A DNA stretch of 64,000 nucleotides from Barnesiella sp. An22 (GCF_002159975.1 NZ_NFJR01000005.1:124001-188000); one strand, 5' to 3'. Shown: positions 34,778 through 46,888, counted from the stretch's first letter. Translations and numbers: made by a program. The notes: generated by a model from the letters alone, not told the origin.

Positions 34778-35986
34778 CTATTCCCTATTAGCCATCTCGG
34801 TCATCTTGTTGAGTATGCTAACATATCTTTTCTGTTGTTTCGGAGTCAGTTCGTCATTTACCCCAGACAGTTTCTCAGAGAGTTCAGTCGCCTTTTGGGC
34901 TATCTTTGCATACGACACAGCTGCTGACAAATCTCCCGAGGCCGCCTTTTTGACCGCAGCCACATATTCGTCGACACACTCTTCGTAGAGATCGAGTACG
35001 GCATCCCAATCACCATCTGCCGGAATATCCAAAGAAGCCGATTCGGTCTTTTTGGGCCGCCATACCTCTTCTGGTTCTCCAAAGATATATGATATGTTTT
35101 CTGCCTTGTCGAGAATTCTGCGAGAGTACTTGTAACGGAATTTGAAATCGTCAACTGGTCCCCAACAGTCGTAACATCCATCCCGGCAATATCTTTCAAG
35201 AAGGAACATGATTATAAGATCTCCAACCTTCATTTTTTTCACGTTCATTCCCAGAAAGTTCTCTGTGCCCATCACAAGTGGATATTCCCCACCTCCATAT
35301 TTTATTGTTCCATTTTCTATTTCCAGATAGTTATATTCCTCATAACTAATTCTATAGTCATATACGGCAGTGTAATATCCTTGCGCAAGGTCTTTCATCC
35401 CGGCCTTTCTGAATCGGGCAGTACGATTGGGTGCTATGGATATTTCGTAGACTTTCGTCGAATCGTCACAGTGAAAAAACAGAGGATTGTCAATAAGACC
35501 TTCTCCATAAATCAGTCCATCCTTTTGACTCGATTCTATAAAGTTCGAACCTTTAATATTGTATGGGATAATCTGTTCTCTATTCCGGTTGAACTTGAAT
35601 ATGGTATTGACCGTAGACGAATCGGCATTGATAAGCCAGGTATTGGATGGAATCTTATCGAGTTCTGCACCATTATCGTTGATCATCGATGTCCAGGCTG
35701 ACTCGTAACGAGGATTATCTTCAATATAGACAACCGCGTTGCTGAAGATTTCGTATTTCTCTTTTTTGAAATTTTTCCCGGCTGTCGCGATTATGGAGTC
35801 AGCCTTGTTCTTGATGTCCATAAGAGCCTGATACCTTACGAACGGCGTGGCTATCGAATCATAAACCGAGAGTAAACTATCGGTTTCACGATTGACACGT
35901 GCAGCCTCTTCGGCAGGATCAAGAGGTTTGCATGAGACTGCCAACAAGGCCATTACACCGATTGCTATCCAATTTTTTGTTTTCAT
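34778..35986 (-). CDS. Lipoprotein of unknown function with DUF6591-like C-terminal helices
   Basis: 402 residues. Lipobox LAVSC with lipidated Cys19, then KPLDPAEEAARVN. A helical segment (~20-80) precedes a mixed beta region (~85-300) with several Cys (RYCRDGCYDCW). The C-terminal ~70 residues are helical and charged (WDAVLDLYEECVDEYVAAVKKAASGD, then ELTPKQQKRYVSILNKMTEMA). They recall DUF6591, a Bacteroidales domain; that link is from memory. The open frame runs 46 codons further up, but the ATG at 35986 begins the signal peptide. A near-consensus promoter and a good terminator make it a single-gene unit. Base composition is more AT-rich than the neighbours. Function unknown. Confidence 0.8.
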   Translation of the reverse strand: MKTKNWIAIGVMALLAVSCKPLDPAEEAARVNRETDSLLSVYDSIATPFVRYQALMDIKNKADSIIATAGKNFKKEKYEIFSNAVVYIEDNPRYESAWTSMINDNGAELDKIPSNTWLINADSSTVNTIFKFNRNREQIIPYNIKGSNFIESSQKDGLIYGEGLIDNPLFFHCDDSTKVYEISIAPNRTARFRKAGMKDLAQGYYTAVYDYRISYEEYNYLEIENGTIKYGGGEYPLVMGTENFLGMNVKKMKVGDLIIMFLLERYCRDGCYDCWGPVDDFKFRYKYSRRILDKAENISYIFGEPEEVWRPKKTESASLDIPADGDWDAVLDLYEECVDEYVAAVKKAASGDLSAAVSYAKIAQKATELSEKLSGVNDELTPKQQKRYVSILNKMTEMANRE

Positions 35987-36013
35987 AGTAACTGTTTTTT
36001 TAATTTTTGTTAG

Positions 36014-36044
36014 CAAATATAATGAACGGCTTGGCTCCACCAAT
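36014..36044 (-). promoter_or_regulatory. Near-consensus promoter of the lipoprotein gene
   Basis: On the minus strand, ATTG (36041-36044, one base off TTTG), 19 bases, TATATTTG (36014-36021), 28 bases before the ATG at 35986. Confidence 0.6.
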
Positions 36045-36166
36045 AGCCCTTTTTGGTCCTTTTGACAGAACAAGTATAGAGACGAAAAGGAAGAATTGAG
36101 AAGATTTGCTCCGATTAACCTCAATGTATATCTGATTTTATGAATCCCCCCTTTTTAGTGCACCTT

Positions 36167-36265
36167 CTAATTGTACTCCGACGCGTCGATATTGCCGCGC
36201 ATCTTGTCGGCTGCCTTCCAAATCTCCTTCTCAAAGCCTATATCGGCTGTATTCATTGCTGCCAT
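36167..36265 (-). pseudogene. hsdM remnant (N-terminus of a type I restriction methylase)
   Basis: A 32-codon frame, MAAMNTADIGFEKEIWKAAD then KMRGNIDASEYN and a stop. It matches the conserved start of type I HsdM proteins (IGFEK-x-W-x-AA-x-x-LR-x-N-x-D-x-x-EYK), where the next residues should be the VVLGLIFLKYIS segment of a ~500-residue protein. Here a stop follows directly and the sequence turns into an unrelated intergenic stretch. No hsdS or hsdR is in the window. This is the intact 5' end of a deleted restriction-modification locus. I am confident of the identity and unsure how the rest was lost. Confidence 0.75.
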
Positions 36266-36373
36266 AGATACTCACAAATGGGATATTTGGAGTAAAGGTA
36301 ACAACTTTTACAAAAAAAATACCATTTACGGGAGAAATTAGACGCCTCGTCCCAGATGAAACGGCTTTGCTCC

Positions 36374-36393
36374 CCCGCGGCATATGCCGCGGG
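36374..36393. repeat. Perfect 20-bp palindrome
   Basis: CCCGCGGCATATGCCGCGGG, fully symmetric, 22 bases after the glycerophosphodiesterase stop. No T run follows on either strand, so a terminator role is uncertain. Confidence 0.5.
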
Positions 36394-36414
36394 CAAAATG
36401 CGATGCCACGGCCC

Positions 36415-37332
36415 TCACTCGTGCAGGCCCCGGCGGCGCAGGTAGTCGAGCAGGAAGGCGGGGCGGTCGGTCTGCAAGATGCGGCAGCCCAGCGAGTCGA
36501 CAAGGCAGCCATACTCCCGGTCGGGTGCCGAAAGCGCACGGTCATCGTCGTGTCCGCCAGCGAGGGTGTCCCACAAGAGGTTGTACCAGATGAGCGACTT
36601 GCCTCGGAGCGAACGGGCCAGCTGACGGGGCAGCGGATTGTCGTCACGGGCATACAGCAGTTCGAATGCGGCCGGCTGCATGGCGCGGACAAACGCTTCT
36701 ACCTGCTCCCGGGCTCCCGGTTTGTCGAGGTTGACCACCGGCATATAGATGACCCGGTCGAGGTATTTGCCGTAGAGGGCTCTGACTTCGGCGGCGGGAC
36801 GGCTCCCCTTCATCACAATCTGGCGGGTGGTTCCTGTCTTTTCGAGCAGCTCGTACACCTGGTCGAAGTAGCGGTCGGCCTTGTCGAGGTTGATCATGAC
36901 TTTTCCCCGGGCCAGCCGCAAGGCCTCCTCGAGGGTGGGTACCCGGTGACGGGTCCTGATGCCGCACCCGTTTTTCAGGTACAGGGTGCGTATCGAGTCG
37001 AGCGTCCACTCCCCTACCTTGCCTCTGCCGGTTGTGGTGCGGTCGAGCGTGTCGTCGTGCATCAAAATCAACTTGCCGTCGCGGGTGCGCTGCAAATCGA
37101 GTTCGACCATGTCGACCCCCATATCGATGGCGCTCTGTATCGCCGCCAGGGAGTTCTCGGGGAAGTTGCGCCAGTCGGCCCGATGAGCAACCACGATTAC
37201 CGACGACAGTTCGCGGTCCAACAACCGCTCCCGTATCTGTTCGGCCCGCTCTTGCGCCCAAGCCGACACGGCCAGCAGCCACAATGTGGCCACGGCCCAT
37301 AACCTCAAATGTTTTACACTGTTGATTTTCAT
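36415..37332 (-). CDS. Secreted glycerophosphodiester phosphodiesterase family protein
   Basis: 305 residues, signal peptide (LRLWAVATLWLLAVSAWA, cut before QER). The GDPD barrel has VAHRADWRNFPENSL (His50, Arg51, Glu60, Asn61), DMVELDLQRTRDGKLILMHDDTLDRTT (Glu78, Asp80, His92), the metal and acid-base residues of the family. The expected reaction is hydrolysis of glycerophosphodiesters, such as deacylated phospholipids, to glycerol-3-phosphate and an alcohol in the periplasm. The end (CRILQTDRPAFLLDYLRRRGL) is the normal family C-terminus. It lies behind tRNA-Ala on the same strand, after that gene's terminator. I see no promoter of its own. Confidence 0.9.
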   Translation of the reverse strand: MKINSVKHLRLWAVATLWLLAVSAWAQERAEQIRERLLDRELSSVIVVAHRADWRNFPENSLAAIQSAIDMGVDMVELDLQRTRDGKLILMHDDTLDRTTTGRGKVGEWTLDSIRTLYLKNGCGIRTRHRVPTLEEALRLARGKVMINLDKADRYFDQVYELLEKTGTTRQIVMKGSRPAAEVRALYGKYLDRVIYMPVVNLDKPGAREQVEAFVRAMQPAAFELLYARDDNPLPRQLARSLRGKSLIWYNLLWDTLAGGHDDDRALSAPDREYGCLVDSLGCRILQTDRPAFLLDYLRRRGLHE

Positions 37333-37354
37333 TATCTTACCTTTTTATGCCAAT

Positions 37355-37380
37355 AAAAAAAGTTCCTCGATACGAGAAAC
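37355..37380 (-). terminator. Terminator of tRNA-Ala
   Basis: On the minus strand, GTTTCTCG-tat-CGAGGAAC (one G-T pair) followed by seven T. Confidence 0.8.
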
Positions 37381-37417
37381 TCACCCAATGATATGTTTTG
37401 AAAGATAGATAATGAAG

Positions 37418-37491
37418 TGGAGTATAGCGGACTCGAACCGCTCACCTCGACACTGCCAGTGTCGCGCTCTAGCCAGATGAGCTAATACCCC
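37418..37491 (-). tRNA. tRNA-Ala(GGC)
   Basis: 74 bases. The acceptor GGGGTAT pairs with ATACTCC through a G3-T70 pair, the identity element of alanine tRNA. The anticodon loop CTGGCAG gives anticodon GGC, which reads GCC/GCU. The D-arm (AGCTCATCTGGCTAGAGC) and T-arm (GCGGTTCGAGTCCGC) are normal. The CCA end is not encoded, unlike in tRNA-Ser of this window. Confidence 0.96.
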
Positions 37492-37509
37492 TCGTGCTGA
37501 TTTGCGCTG

Positions 37510-37541
37510 CAAAGATAAGCGCTTTTTTCGAACCGTGCAAA
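37510..37541 (-). promoter_or_regulatory. Consensus promoter of tRNA-Ala
   Basis: On the minus strand, TTTG (37538-37541), 20 bases, TATCTTTG (37510-37517), ending about 18 bases before the tRNA. Confidence 0.8.
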
Positions 37542-37622
37542 GATATTTTCAACTTTTTTCTGCATTTAAAATCGAGCGCCTCATCTTCAAAGAGTTATAT
37601 CCCGAAAAAAAATAGACCATAG

Positions 37623-37660
37623 AAAAAAGCGGAGCGAATGTAGTGAACATCCGCCCCGCT
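37623..37660 (-). terminator. Terminator of the sulfatase/glycosidase operon
   Basis: On the minus strand, AGCGGGGCG / CGCTCCGCT (one G-T pair) around 15 bases, followed by six T. It lies 50 bases after the GH2 stop. Confidence 0.8.
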
Positions 37661-37709
37661 CGCAAGGAGATGAAATCTTTTACGTTTCTCTCTTATTCTT
37701 GCTTTTATG

Positions 37710-40829
<3,120 letters not shown>

Positions 40830-40855
40830 TCAAAAAAAGTTACCTTCACACATCC

Positions 40856-42397
40856 TCACTCCAGCGGGAGCCCTACCCGACCGTCCTTGATTTCGGCCAG
40901 CTTGCGGGCCAGTTCCTCGACAACGGCCGGATATTGGGCAGCCACGTTTTTCGTCTCGCCCTTATCGCTGCGCATGTCGTAAAGCTGAGGGTCGGGGCTG
41001 TTACCGGTCTCGATACCCACGTTGCTGTTGTAGGGGCTACCCTCGCCCGGTTCGAGGTATTTCCAGTCGGCGGTAATAATCGAGAGGTTGTTCTGGGCAT
41101 TCTGCTCGACCAGCGAGCTGCGCCCTTGACGGTCTTTGCCCAGCCAGGCATCGAGCCAGTTCTCGCTGTCGGGAGCAGCTCCGGCAGGCATCGACACCCC
41201 CAGCAGCGAGGCCAGCGAAGCCATCCAGTCGAGCTGACAAACCAGCGCGTCGGAGACCGCCGGTTGCACACGACCGGTCCAGCGAAGAATGCACGGCACG
41301 CGGGTACCGGCCTCGTACAGGCTGTATTTGCCTCCGCGGAAGGGTCCGCCCGGCTTGTGGTTGCCCAGCAGCTCGACCGCCTGGTCACGATAACCGTCGT
41401 CTACCACCGGCCCGTTGTCGCTCGAGAGAATCACAATCGTATTCTCGTCGAGCCCCAGCCGCTTCAGCGCAGCCATCACCTCGCCCACGCTCCAGTCGAA
41501 CTGCAGCAGCACGTCGCCTCGCGGTCCCATACCCGACTTGCCGGCAAAACGGGGGCCAGGCACCCGGGGCACATGAGCATCCTGCGTGGCAAAGTAGAGG
41601 AAGAAGGGCTCGTTCTTGTGCTGCTCGATGAAGTCGATGGCCTTGGCCGTCAACTCATCGGCAATCCGGTCGTCTTTCCACAGGGCCGACTTGCCCCCCT
41701 TCATAAACCCGATGCGCGAAATGCCGTTCACAATACTCTGGTTGTGACCGTGCGAAGGGAGCATGGTGAGCAACTCGGGGTTGTTCTTGCCCGTAGGTTC
41801 GCCAGGAAAATTTTTCTGATAGCTGACGTAGATGGGGTCGTCGGGGTCGAGATTCGCTACCCGCCCGTTCTCCACAAACACGCAGGGCACGCGGTCGCCC
41901 GTGGCCGCCATGATGTAGGAGTAGTCGAACCCGATGTCCGACAGGTTGGGCGAAATGAGCCCGTTCCAGTCTTGCGTCCCCTTCTTGTCGCCCAACCCCA
42001 GATGCCACTTGCCTATGGCACCGGTCGTGTAACCAGCCTCGTGAAACATGTCGGCCAGGGTGTAACGGTCGGGGCGTATGATCATACCGGCATCGCCATC
42101 GGCAATGCCCGTGCCCTGCCGACGCCAGGCATACTCGCCGGTGAGCATGGCATAGCGGGCCGGCGTACTGGTGGCCGCCGCACTATGGGCATTGGTAAAG
42201 CGCACCCCCTCGGCGGCCAGTTGTTCGACGTGGGGCGTGCTGATGGTCTTGGCGCCGTTGCAACTCAAGTCGCCATAGCCGATGTCATCGGCATAAATGA
42301 ATATGACGTTGGGCGTTTGCGACTCCCGCTCGGCGGCATGGCTCGCGAAAGGAAGCGGCAGAGCCATCAAAGGTAATATCAAAGGTATCGATTTCAT
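40856..42397 (-). CDS. Secreted serine-type sulfatase (family S1)
   Basis: 513 residues, signal peptide (MKSIPLILPLMALPLPFASHA). Metal ligands Asp37-Asp38 in FIYADDIGYG. The sulfatase signature is S-T-P-A-R (Ser77), so the formylglycine is made from serine and needs an anaerobic sulfatase-maturing enzyme, which is not in the window. GKWHLGLGDKKG and the C-terminal SDNGPVVDDGY stretch match arylsulfatase A-like S1 enzymes. Next to a beta-galactosidase, a galactose-sulfate target is plausible (inference). The open frame starts 24 codons up, but the ATG at 42397 begins the signal peptide and has AGAAAGAG before it. The GH2 gene follows after 47 bp. Confidence 0.9.
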   Translation of the reverse strand: MKSIPLILPLMALPLPFASHAAERESQTPNVIFIYADDIGYGDLSCNGAKTISTPHVEQLAAEGVRFTNAHSAAATSTPARYAMLTGEYAWRRQGTGIADGDAGMIIRPDRYTLADMFHEAGYTTGAIGKWHLGLGDKKGTQDWNGLISPNLSDIGFDYSYIMAATGDRVPCVFVENGRVANLDPDDPIYVSYQKNFPGEPTGKNNPELLTMLPSHGHNQSIVNGISRIGFMKGGKSALWKDDRIADELTAKAIDFIEQHKNEPFFLYFATQDAHVPRVPGPRFAGKSGMGPRGDVLLQFDWSVGEVMAALKRLGLDENTIVILSSDNGPVVDDGYRDQAVELLGNHKPGGPFRGGKYSLYEAGTRVPCILRWTGRVQPAVSDALVCQLDWMASLASLLGVSMPAGAAPDSENWLDAWLGKDRQGRSSLVEQNAQNNLSIITADWKYLEPGEGSPYNSNVGIETGNSPDPQLYDMRSDKGETKNVAAQYPAVVEELARKLAEIKDGRVGLPLE

Positions 42398-42524
42398 CTC
42401 TTTCTCTGTTTTGTGTATCGTATGGATGGCACCCTTGCCCCGCATAGAGCAGGGTGCGGTAAAAGTCAAAAAAAATTGTTCTTCGGGAAGCCGTATCAGG
42501 GCTATCCCCTGGGCTGTCGGGCGA

Positions 42525-44837
42525 CTATTGCACCATCACCTCGTCGAAGTACATCCAGACCTTCTGCCCTTCGCGCACATCGCCGGCCGGACAGAGACCC
42601 GGATTCACCACCTCGAACTTCAGATAACGGGCTTTCACCCCGAGGTTGTCGAAACGGGCATCCTCGATAGCCATGCGGTTCTCGAAAATCTCCTCCCGGG
42701 AATAGCGAATCTCGCCCACCGGGCGGTAGTTCTTCTTGTCGTTCGAAACCGACAGCCTGATTACGGCAGGCTTGTGAACCGCCATGCCCGAGTTGGTGAT
42801 GCAGCCGAGAGTCACCTCGCTCACCGGGGTCTTCTTTCCCAGGTCAATCACAAACGTGGCATCCTGGTCGTACCAGCCCACCCACTCCGAATCGGTATGG
42901 CGCAAACTGCCCCGCACACCGTTAGTGAGTACACCGGCACTCCCGTTGTTGGCTATCTCCCGTTTGCCCGTAGCCAGATTCCACTGCATATCCAGGGTGA
43001 GGGTCTTCCCCATCTGCACACCTTGTGCAAAGGTAGCCGCCCGAACACAGGTGGAGGCATCGACCGTAAACGGTTTTTCGTATAGCGGCGACGTGGCCAC
43101 CGGCTCCGTGCCGTCGCAGGTGTAGCGTATCTCCACATCGGGGCGGATGCACGAGAGGTCTACCCGCAGTCTCTTCTTCTCGGGGGTAACCCGGTGGTCG
43201 ATGTTGTACATCGAGCGGGCGCAAGTCACGCCCAATGCCTCGAGGTGAGGCAACACCCGGTCGAGCCGGGCGAGGAATCCGGGCCAATCCTTCGTGCCCT
43301 TTTGAGTCCAGGCCACATCGGCCAAGGCCAGCAACCGGGGGAAAAGCAGATACTCCACATCGGCCGGCGAGTTGCAGAACTCGGTCCACATCGAAGCCTG
43401 TACCCCCATCAGCAGCGATTCGTAGGCCGGTTTCCAATCCTGCTGCACCGGCTCATACTGGTAGACATCCTTCAGGGTATTGTTGCCGAAATAGGTAAAC
43501 GGCTCGAACCACTGGGGTCCCTGATAACGAATGAGGTAAAGCACCCGGGCCGGAGTCATCACAAACCGATGCCCCTGTTCGGCCGCCTTGAGAGCCGCCT
43601 TGCCCAAACCTTGCCAACCGTAGATGATGGCCCCCTCGGGCAGGGTACTGTTGGTGAGCTCGTCCCAGCCCATCACCTCCTTGCCCTTGCTGCGCACATA
43701 GTCGCACATGCGGGTCATAAAGTAACTTTGCAGCTCCTCGATATGGTCGATGTGCTCGGCCTTCATGCGGGCCTGGCACAACGGGCATCGTGCCCAGTTT
43801 ACCTTCGAAGCCTCGTCGCCACCCAGGTGTATGTATTTCGAGGGGAAGAGTTCGACAATCTCGTCGATGACATCCTCGAGAAACGAAAACACGCTGTCGT
43901 TGCCGGCACAATAGACAATCTCGGAGTTCTTCCCGCCAATGCCCGGCAACACCCCGATAAAGCGGTCCTCCACGGGGCAGGCCAACTGCGGATAGGCAGC
44001 CAGCGACGAATTGGTGTGGGCCGGCATCTCAATCTCGGGGATTACCTCGATCTGACGTTCGGCCGCATAGCGCACAATCTCCCGAATATCGTCCTGCGTA
44101 TAGTATCCGCCCTCGGTAGCCTCCTCGCCCCGCTCCTGGTTGCGGCGGTTGGGAAAGAGCTCGTCGCGCTTCACGCGCCAGGCTCCCACCTGCGTGAGGC
44201 GGGGGTACTTCTTAATCTCGATGCGCCAGCCGTTGTCGTCGACCAGATGCAAGTGCAGCTTGTTGATTTTCAGCATCGAGGACGCCTCGATAATCTGCAA
44301 CAAATCTTTTTTGGGCATAAAGTAGCGCGACACGTCAATCATCAGCCCCCGATATCCGAACCGCGGAGCGTCGTCGATCGTCATCGCCGGCACCCGGCAA
44401 AGGTTACGCGCCACAGGCTCCACCCCCTCGATGGCGGGCGGGAGCAACTGACGCAACGTCTGCAAGGCATAGAAGAAACCGGCATCGCCCGACGCCTTTA
44501 TCGTCATCCGCCCGGCAGACACCTCGAGCCGATAAGCCTCGGGGGGCATCGAGGGCACCGTCGTCAGCCGCACATCGGGCTCGGGAGCTCCTACCTCGAT
44601 GGCCGGCAGAAAACCGGCCGTGCGGCCCAAGCGGTCGACAAAAGTCGAGACCATCTGCAACTGCGACTCACACTCCACCCCGATTGTTGTCGAGGGGGTA
44701 AAGTAGAAATAGCCGCTGTCTACGCTGCATGTCATCGGCGCCGGTATCACCGGCAACGCCTCGGCCCCGACCGACTCGCCCGCCCATACCGGCAGGCTCA
44801 ACCCCAGAGCGCAAGCAATCCATAGTTTTATTTTCAT
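42525..44837 (-). CDS. Secreted GH20 beta-N-acetylhexosaminidase
   Basis: 770 residues, signal peptide (MKIKLWIACALGLSLPVWA). GH20b N-terminal domain (~28-150), catalytic barrel with FMPKKDLLQIIEASSMLKIN, HLHLVDDNGWRIEI and the catalytic pair Asp341-Glu342 in YIHLGGDEAS, then a chitobiase-type C-terminal beta-domain (RYTCDGTEPVATSPLY) and a discoidin-like domain to the end. It removes terminal beta-GlcNAc or GalNAc by substrate-assisted catalysis. In this operon it would act after GlcNAc-6-sulfate is desulfated by the upstream enzyme. It starts 14 bases after the first sulfatase gene, so the two are tightly linked. Confidence 0.93.
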   Translation of the reverse strand: MKIKLWIACALGLSLPVWAGESVGAEALPVIPAPMTCSVDSGYFYFTPSTTIGVECESQLQMVSTFVDRLGRTAGFLPAIEVGAPEPDVRLTTVPSMPPEAYRLEVSAGRMTIKASGDAGFFYALQTLRQLLPPAIEGVEPVARNLCRVPAMTIDDAPRFGYRGLMIDVSRYFMPKKDLLQIIEASSMLKINKLHLHLVDDNGWRIEIKKYPRLTQVGAWRVKRDELFPNRRNQERGEEATEGGYYTQDDIREIVRYAAERQIEVIPEIEMPAHTNSSLAAYPQLACPVEDRFIGVLPGIGGKNSEIVYCAGNDSVFSFLEDVIDEIVELFPSKYIHLGGDEASKVNWARCPLCQARMKAEHIDHIEELQSYFMTRMCDYVRSKGKEVMGWDELTNSTLPEGAIIYGWQGLGKAALKAAEQGHRFVMTPARVLYLIRYQGPQWFEPFTYFGNNTLKDVYQYEPVQQDWKPAYESLLMGVQASMWTEFCNSPADVEYLLFPRLLALADVAWTQKGTKDWPGFLARLDRVLPHLEALGVTCARSMYNIDHRVTPEKKRLRVDLSCIRPDVEIRYTCDGTEPVATSPLYEKPFTVDASTCVRAATFAQGVQMGKTLTLDMQWNLATGKREIANNGSAGVLTNGVRGSLRHTDSEWVGWYDQDATFVIDLGKKTPVSEVTLGCITNSGMAVHKPAVIRLSVSNDKKNYRPVGEIRYSREEIFENRMAIEDARFDNLGVKARYLKFEVVNPGLCPAGDVREGQKVWMYFDEVMVQ

Positions 44838-44851
44838 GGCTCTCCCCTCGT

Positions 44852-46426
44852 TTATTCGTTAATGGGAAACTCGTTCAAGATCGGGTCGTCGTATTGTATT
44901 TGCAGCCGCTTCAGCTCCTTCTTCAGGTCACGGGTAATCTCCTCGGTACCCTCCTGCCCGTAGATGTTGTGCATCTCGCAAGGGTCGTTCTTCAAGTCGT
45001 AGAGCTCCCACACGTCGATGTCGTTGTAGAAGTGGATGAGCTTGTAGCGATCGGTGCGTACGCCGTAGTGGCGCTTCACCATGTGCTCGGCAGGGAACTC
45101 GTAGAAGTGGTAGTACATCGAGGTACGCCAGTCGGCCGGCGACTCGCCCTGCAACAGCGGAACCAGCGACTCGCCCTGCATGTCGTCGGGCACGGTAACC
45201 CCGGCCAGTTCGAGGAAGGTGGGCGCATAGTCGATATTCTGCACCATCTGAGGAATGTCGCCCCGTTTGTCGAGCCCCTTGGGCAGGTGCATGATGAGCG
45301 GCGTGTGCATCGACTCTTCATACATGAAGCGCTTGTCGAACCAGCCGTGCTCGCCCATGTAGAAACCCTGGTCAGAGGTATAGACCACGAGCGTATTGTC
45401 GAGCAGCCCCTCTTTCTCGAGGTAATCGAGCACCCGGCCCACATTGTCGTCGAGCGACTTCACCGTCTTGGCATAGTCGCGCATGTAGCGCTGGTATTTC
45501 CAGTGCACCAGCTCCTCGCCCTGCAGGTTGTCCTTGTAGAACTTGTCGATAATGGGATTATAGAAGTTGTCCCAGGCAGCCTTCTGGGCCGAATCCATAC
45601 GTCCGTAAAAAGACTCATACAGCGATTTCAGTCGGCTATCCTTATCGGCGCGCAACATCTTCAGGTCGTAAATCAGGTCCATGTCCTTGGCGATGCTCAT
45701 CTCTTGAGCCGCAGCGGCCAGACGGCCCTCATACGTATCGTTGAAGGTCTCGGGATAAGGGAACTCACGGTCTTCGTACAGCGTGAGGTTGCAGGTATCG
45801 GCCATCCAGTTGCGATGAATCGCCTTGTGGTGGATAAAGAGGCAGAAAGGTTTCGACTTGTCGCGCTTGTTTTGCAGCCAGTCGAGACTCTCGTCGGTAA
45901 TGATGTTGGTCACATAGCCGTGCTTGCGCACCGTATCGTTGTTCTGTGTAATGAAATCGGGGTTGTAATAGTCGCCCTGTCCCGGCAGAATCTCCCAGAA
46001 ATCGAAGCCCGTAGGCAACGACTCGAGGTGCCATTTGCCCACGATAGCCGTCTGGTAACCGGCCTGCCGCAACAGTTTGGGCATGGTTTGCTGCGAGCTG
46101 TCGAACCGGCAGGTGGTATTGTCGGTAAAACCGTTTTTATGACTGAACTTGCCGGTAATCATGCAAGCCCGGCTGGGACCGCTCAGCGAGTTGGTCACGA
46201 AGCTGTTGGTAAACCGCACGCCGTCGCGGGCGATGCGGTCGAGATTGGGAGTCTCGATATAGCGGGTATCATAGCAACTCATCATTTGAGCCGTATGGTC
46301 GTCGGTCATAATATAGATGATATTGGGGCGTAGCGCCTCCCTCTTGGTGTTCTGGCACGAAGCCAAACTACCCACTACCGCAAAAGAGGCTACGGCATAA
46401 AGCCAGTTGGAGTCAATCGATTTCAT
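44852..46426 (-). CDS. Lipoprotein serine-type sulfatase, GlcNAc-6-sulfatase-like
   Basis: 524 residues. The N-terminus has a lipobox-like LASC (Cys24), so it is probably a lipoprotein. Metal ligands Asp42-Asp43 in YIMTDDHTAQMM. The signature S-G-P-S-R (Ser82) marks a serine-type enzyme. AIVGKWHL, FIHHKAIHRNW, YTSDQGFYMGEHGWFDKRFMYEESM and the C-terminal DLKNDPCEMHNIYG fit S1 sulfatases related to GlcNAc-6-O-sulfatases of gut Bacteroides (S1_11 subfamily, from memory). First gene of the four-gene operon, with a consensus promoter directly upstream. Confidence 0.9.
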   Translation of the reverse strand: MKSIDSNWLYAVASFAVVGSLASCQNTKREALRPNIIYIMTDDHTAQMMSCYDTRYIETPNLDRIARDGVRFTNSFVTNSLSGPSRACMITGKFSHKNGFTDNTTCRFDSSQQTMPKLLRQAGYQTAIVGKWHLESLPTGFDFWEILPGQGDYYNPDFITQNNDTVRKHGYVTNIITDESLDWLQNKRDKSKPFCLFIHHKAIHRNWMADTCNLTLYEDREFPYPETFNDTYEGRLAAAAQEMSIAKDMDLIYDLKMLRADKDSRLKSLYESFYGRMDSAQKAAWDNFYNPIIDKFYKDNLQGEELVHWKYQRYMRDYAKTVKSLDDNVGRVLDYLEKEGLLDNTLVVYTSDQGFYMGEHGWFDKRFMYEESMHTPLIMHLPKGLDKRGDIPQMVQNIDYAPTFLELAGVTVPDDMQGESLVPLLQGESPADWRTSMYYHFYEFPAEHMVKRHYGVRTDRYKLIHFYNDIDVWELYDLKNDPCEMHNIYGQEGTEEITRDLKKELKRLQIQYDDPILNEFPINE

Positions 46427-46468
46427 AAGGATTAAAGCACTTATAGGTTGGACAAATAACAGATTCTA

Positions 46469-46500
46469 CAAATATATAAATAGAAAAGCACAATGACAAA
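46469..46500 (-). promoter_or_regulatory. Consensus promoter of the sulfatase/glycosidase operon
   Basis: On the minus strand, TTTG (46497-46500), 20 bases, TATATTTG (46469-46476), 42 bases before the ATG at 46426. It is back to back with the DUF4286-ruvC promoter. Confidence 0.75.
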
Positions 46501-46539
46501 TGAGACATCCATCTCCATACGACTTTCGCAAAATCTTCT

Positions 46540-46547
46540 TACCTTTG
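46540..46547 (+). promoter_or_regulatory. -7 element TACCTTTG of the DUF4286-ruvC operon
   Basis: An exact TAnnTTTG match, 32 bases before the ATG at 46580. It decides the start of the first gene, because longer in-frame starts lie upstream of it. Confidence 0.5.
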
Positions 46548-46579
46548 TAACTGATATAACCGTTCAAAAACCGTTCGAG

Positions 46580-46888
46580 ATGATTATCTTCAACACCACC
46601 TATCATGCCGACAATGCTCGCAAAGACGAGTTTATCGACTGGCTGAAAGAGTCGTATATCCCTACCGTCGTGGAGCACGGCCTGCTGCGGGAGCCGCAAC
46701 TGACCCGCATCTTTGCCGATAACGAAGACGAAGGCACCAGCCTCTCGCTCCAGTTCAAATCGCCCGATACCGAATCGCTGGAACGCTGGCACGAAGAGTG
46801 CGGCGAGGCGCTGCTTGCCGAGATGCAAAAACGGTTTGGCGATCAGGTTTTGGGATTCAGCACCTTGCTCGAAGTAATCGACTTGTAA
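46580..46888 (+). CDS. DUF4286 family protein
   Basis: 102 residues, cytoplasmic. It starts MIIFNTTYHADNARKDEFIDWLKESYIP and continues with LSLQFKSPDTESLERWHEE and GDQVLGFSTLLEVIDL. This is the compact ferredoxin-like alpha/beta layout of DUF4286, a family found across Bacteroidetes, often beside ruvC. Its biochemical role is unknown. The frame is open for 29 codons upstream, but the -7 element at 46540-46547 lies inside that extension, so the ATG at 46580 is the start. Its stop codon directly abuts the ruvC ATG, which suggests coupled translation. Confidence 0.85.
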   Translation: MIIFNTTYHADNARKDEFIDWLKESYIPTVVEHGLLREPQLTRIFADNEDEGTSLSLQFKSPDTESLERWHEECGEALLAEMQKRFGDQVLGFSTLLEVIDL

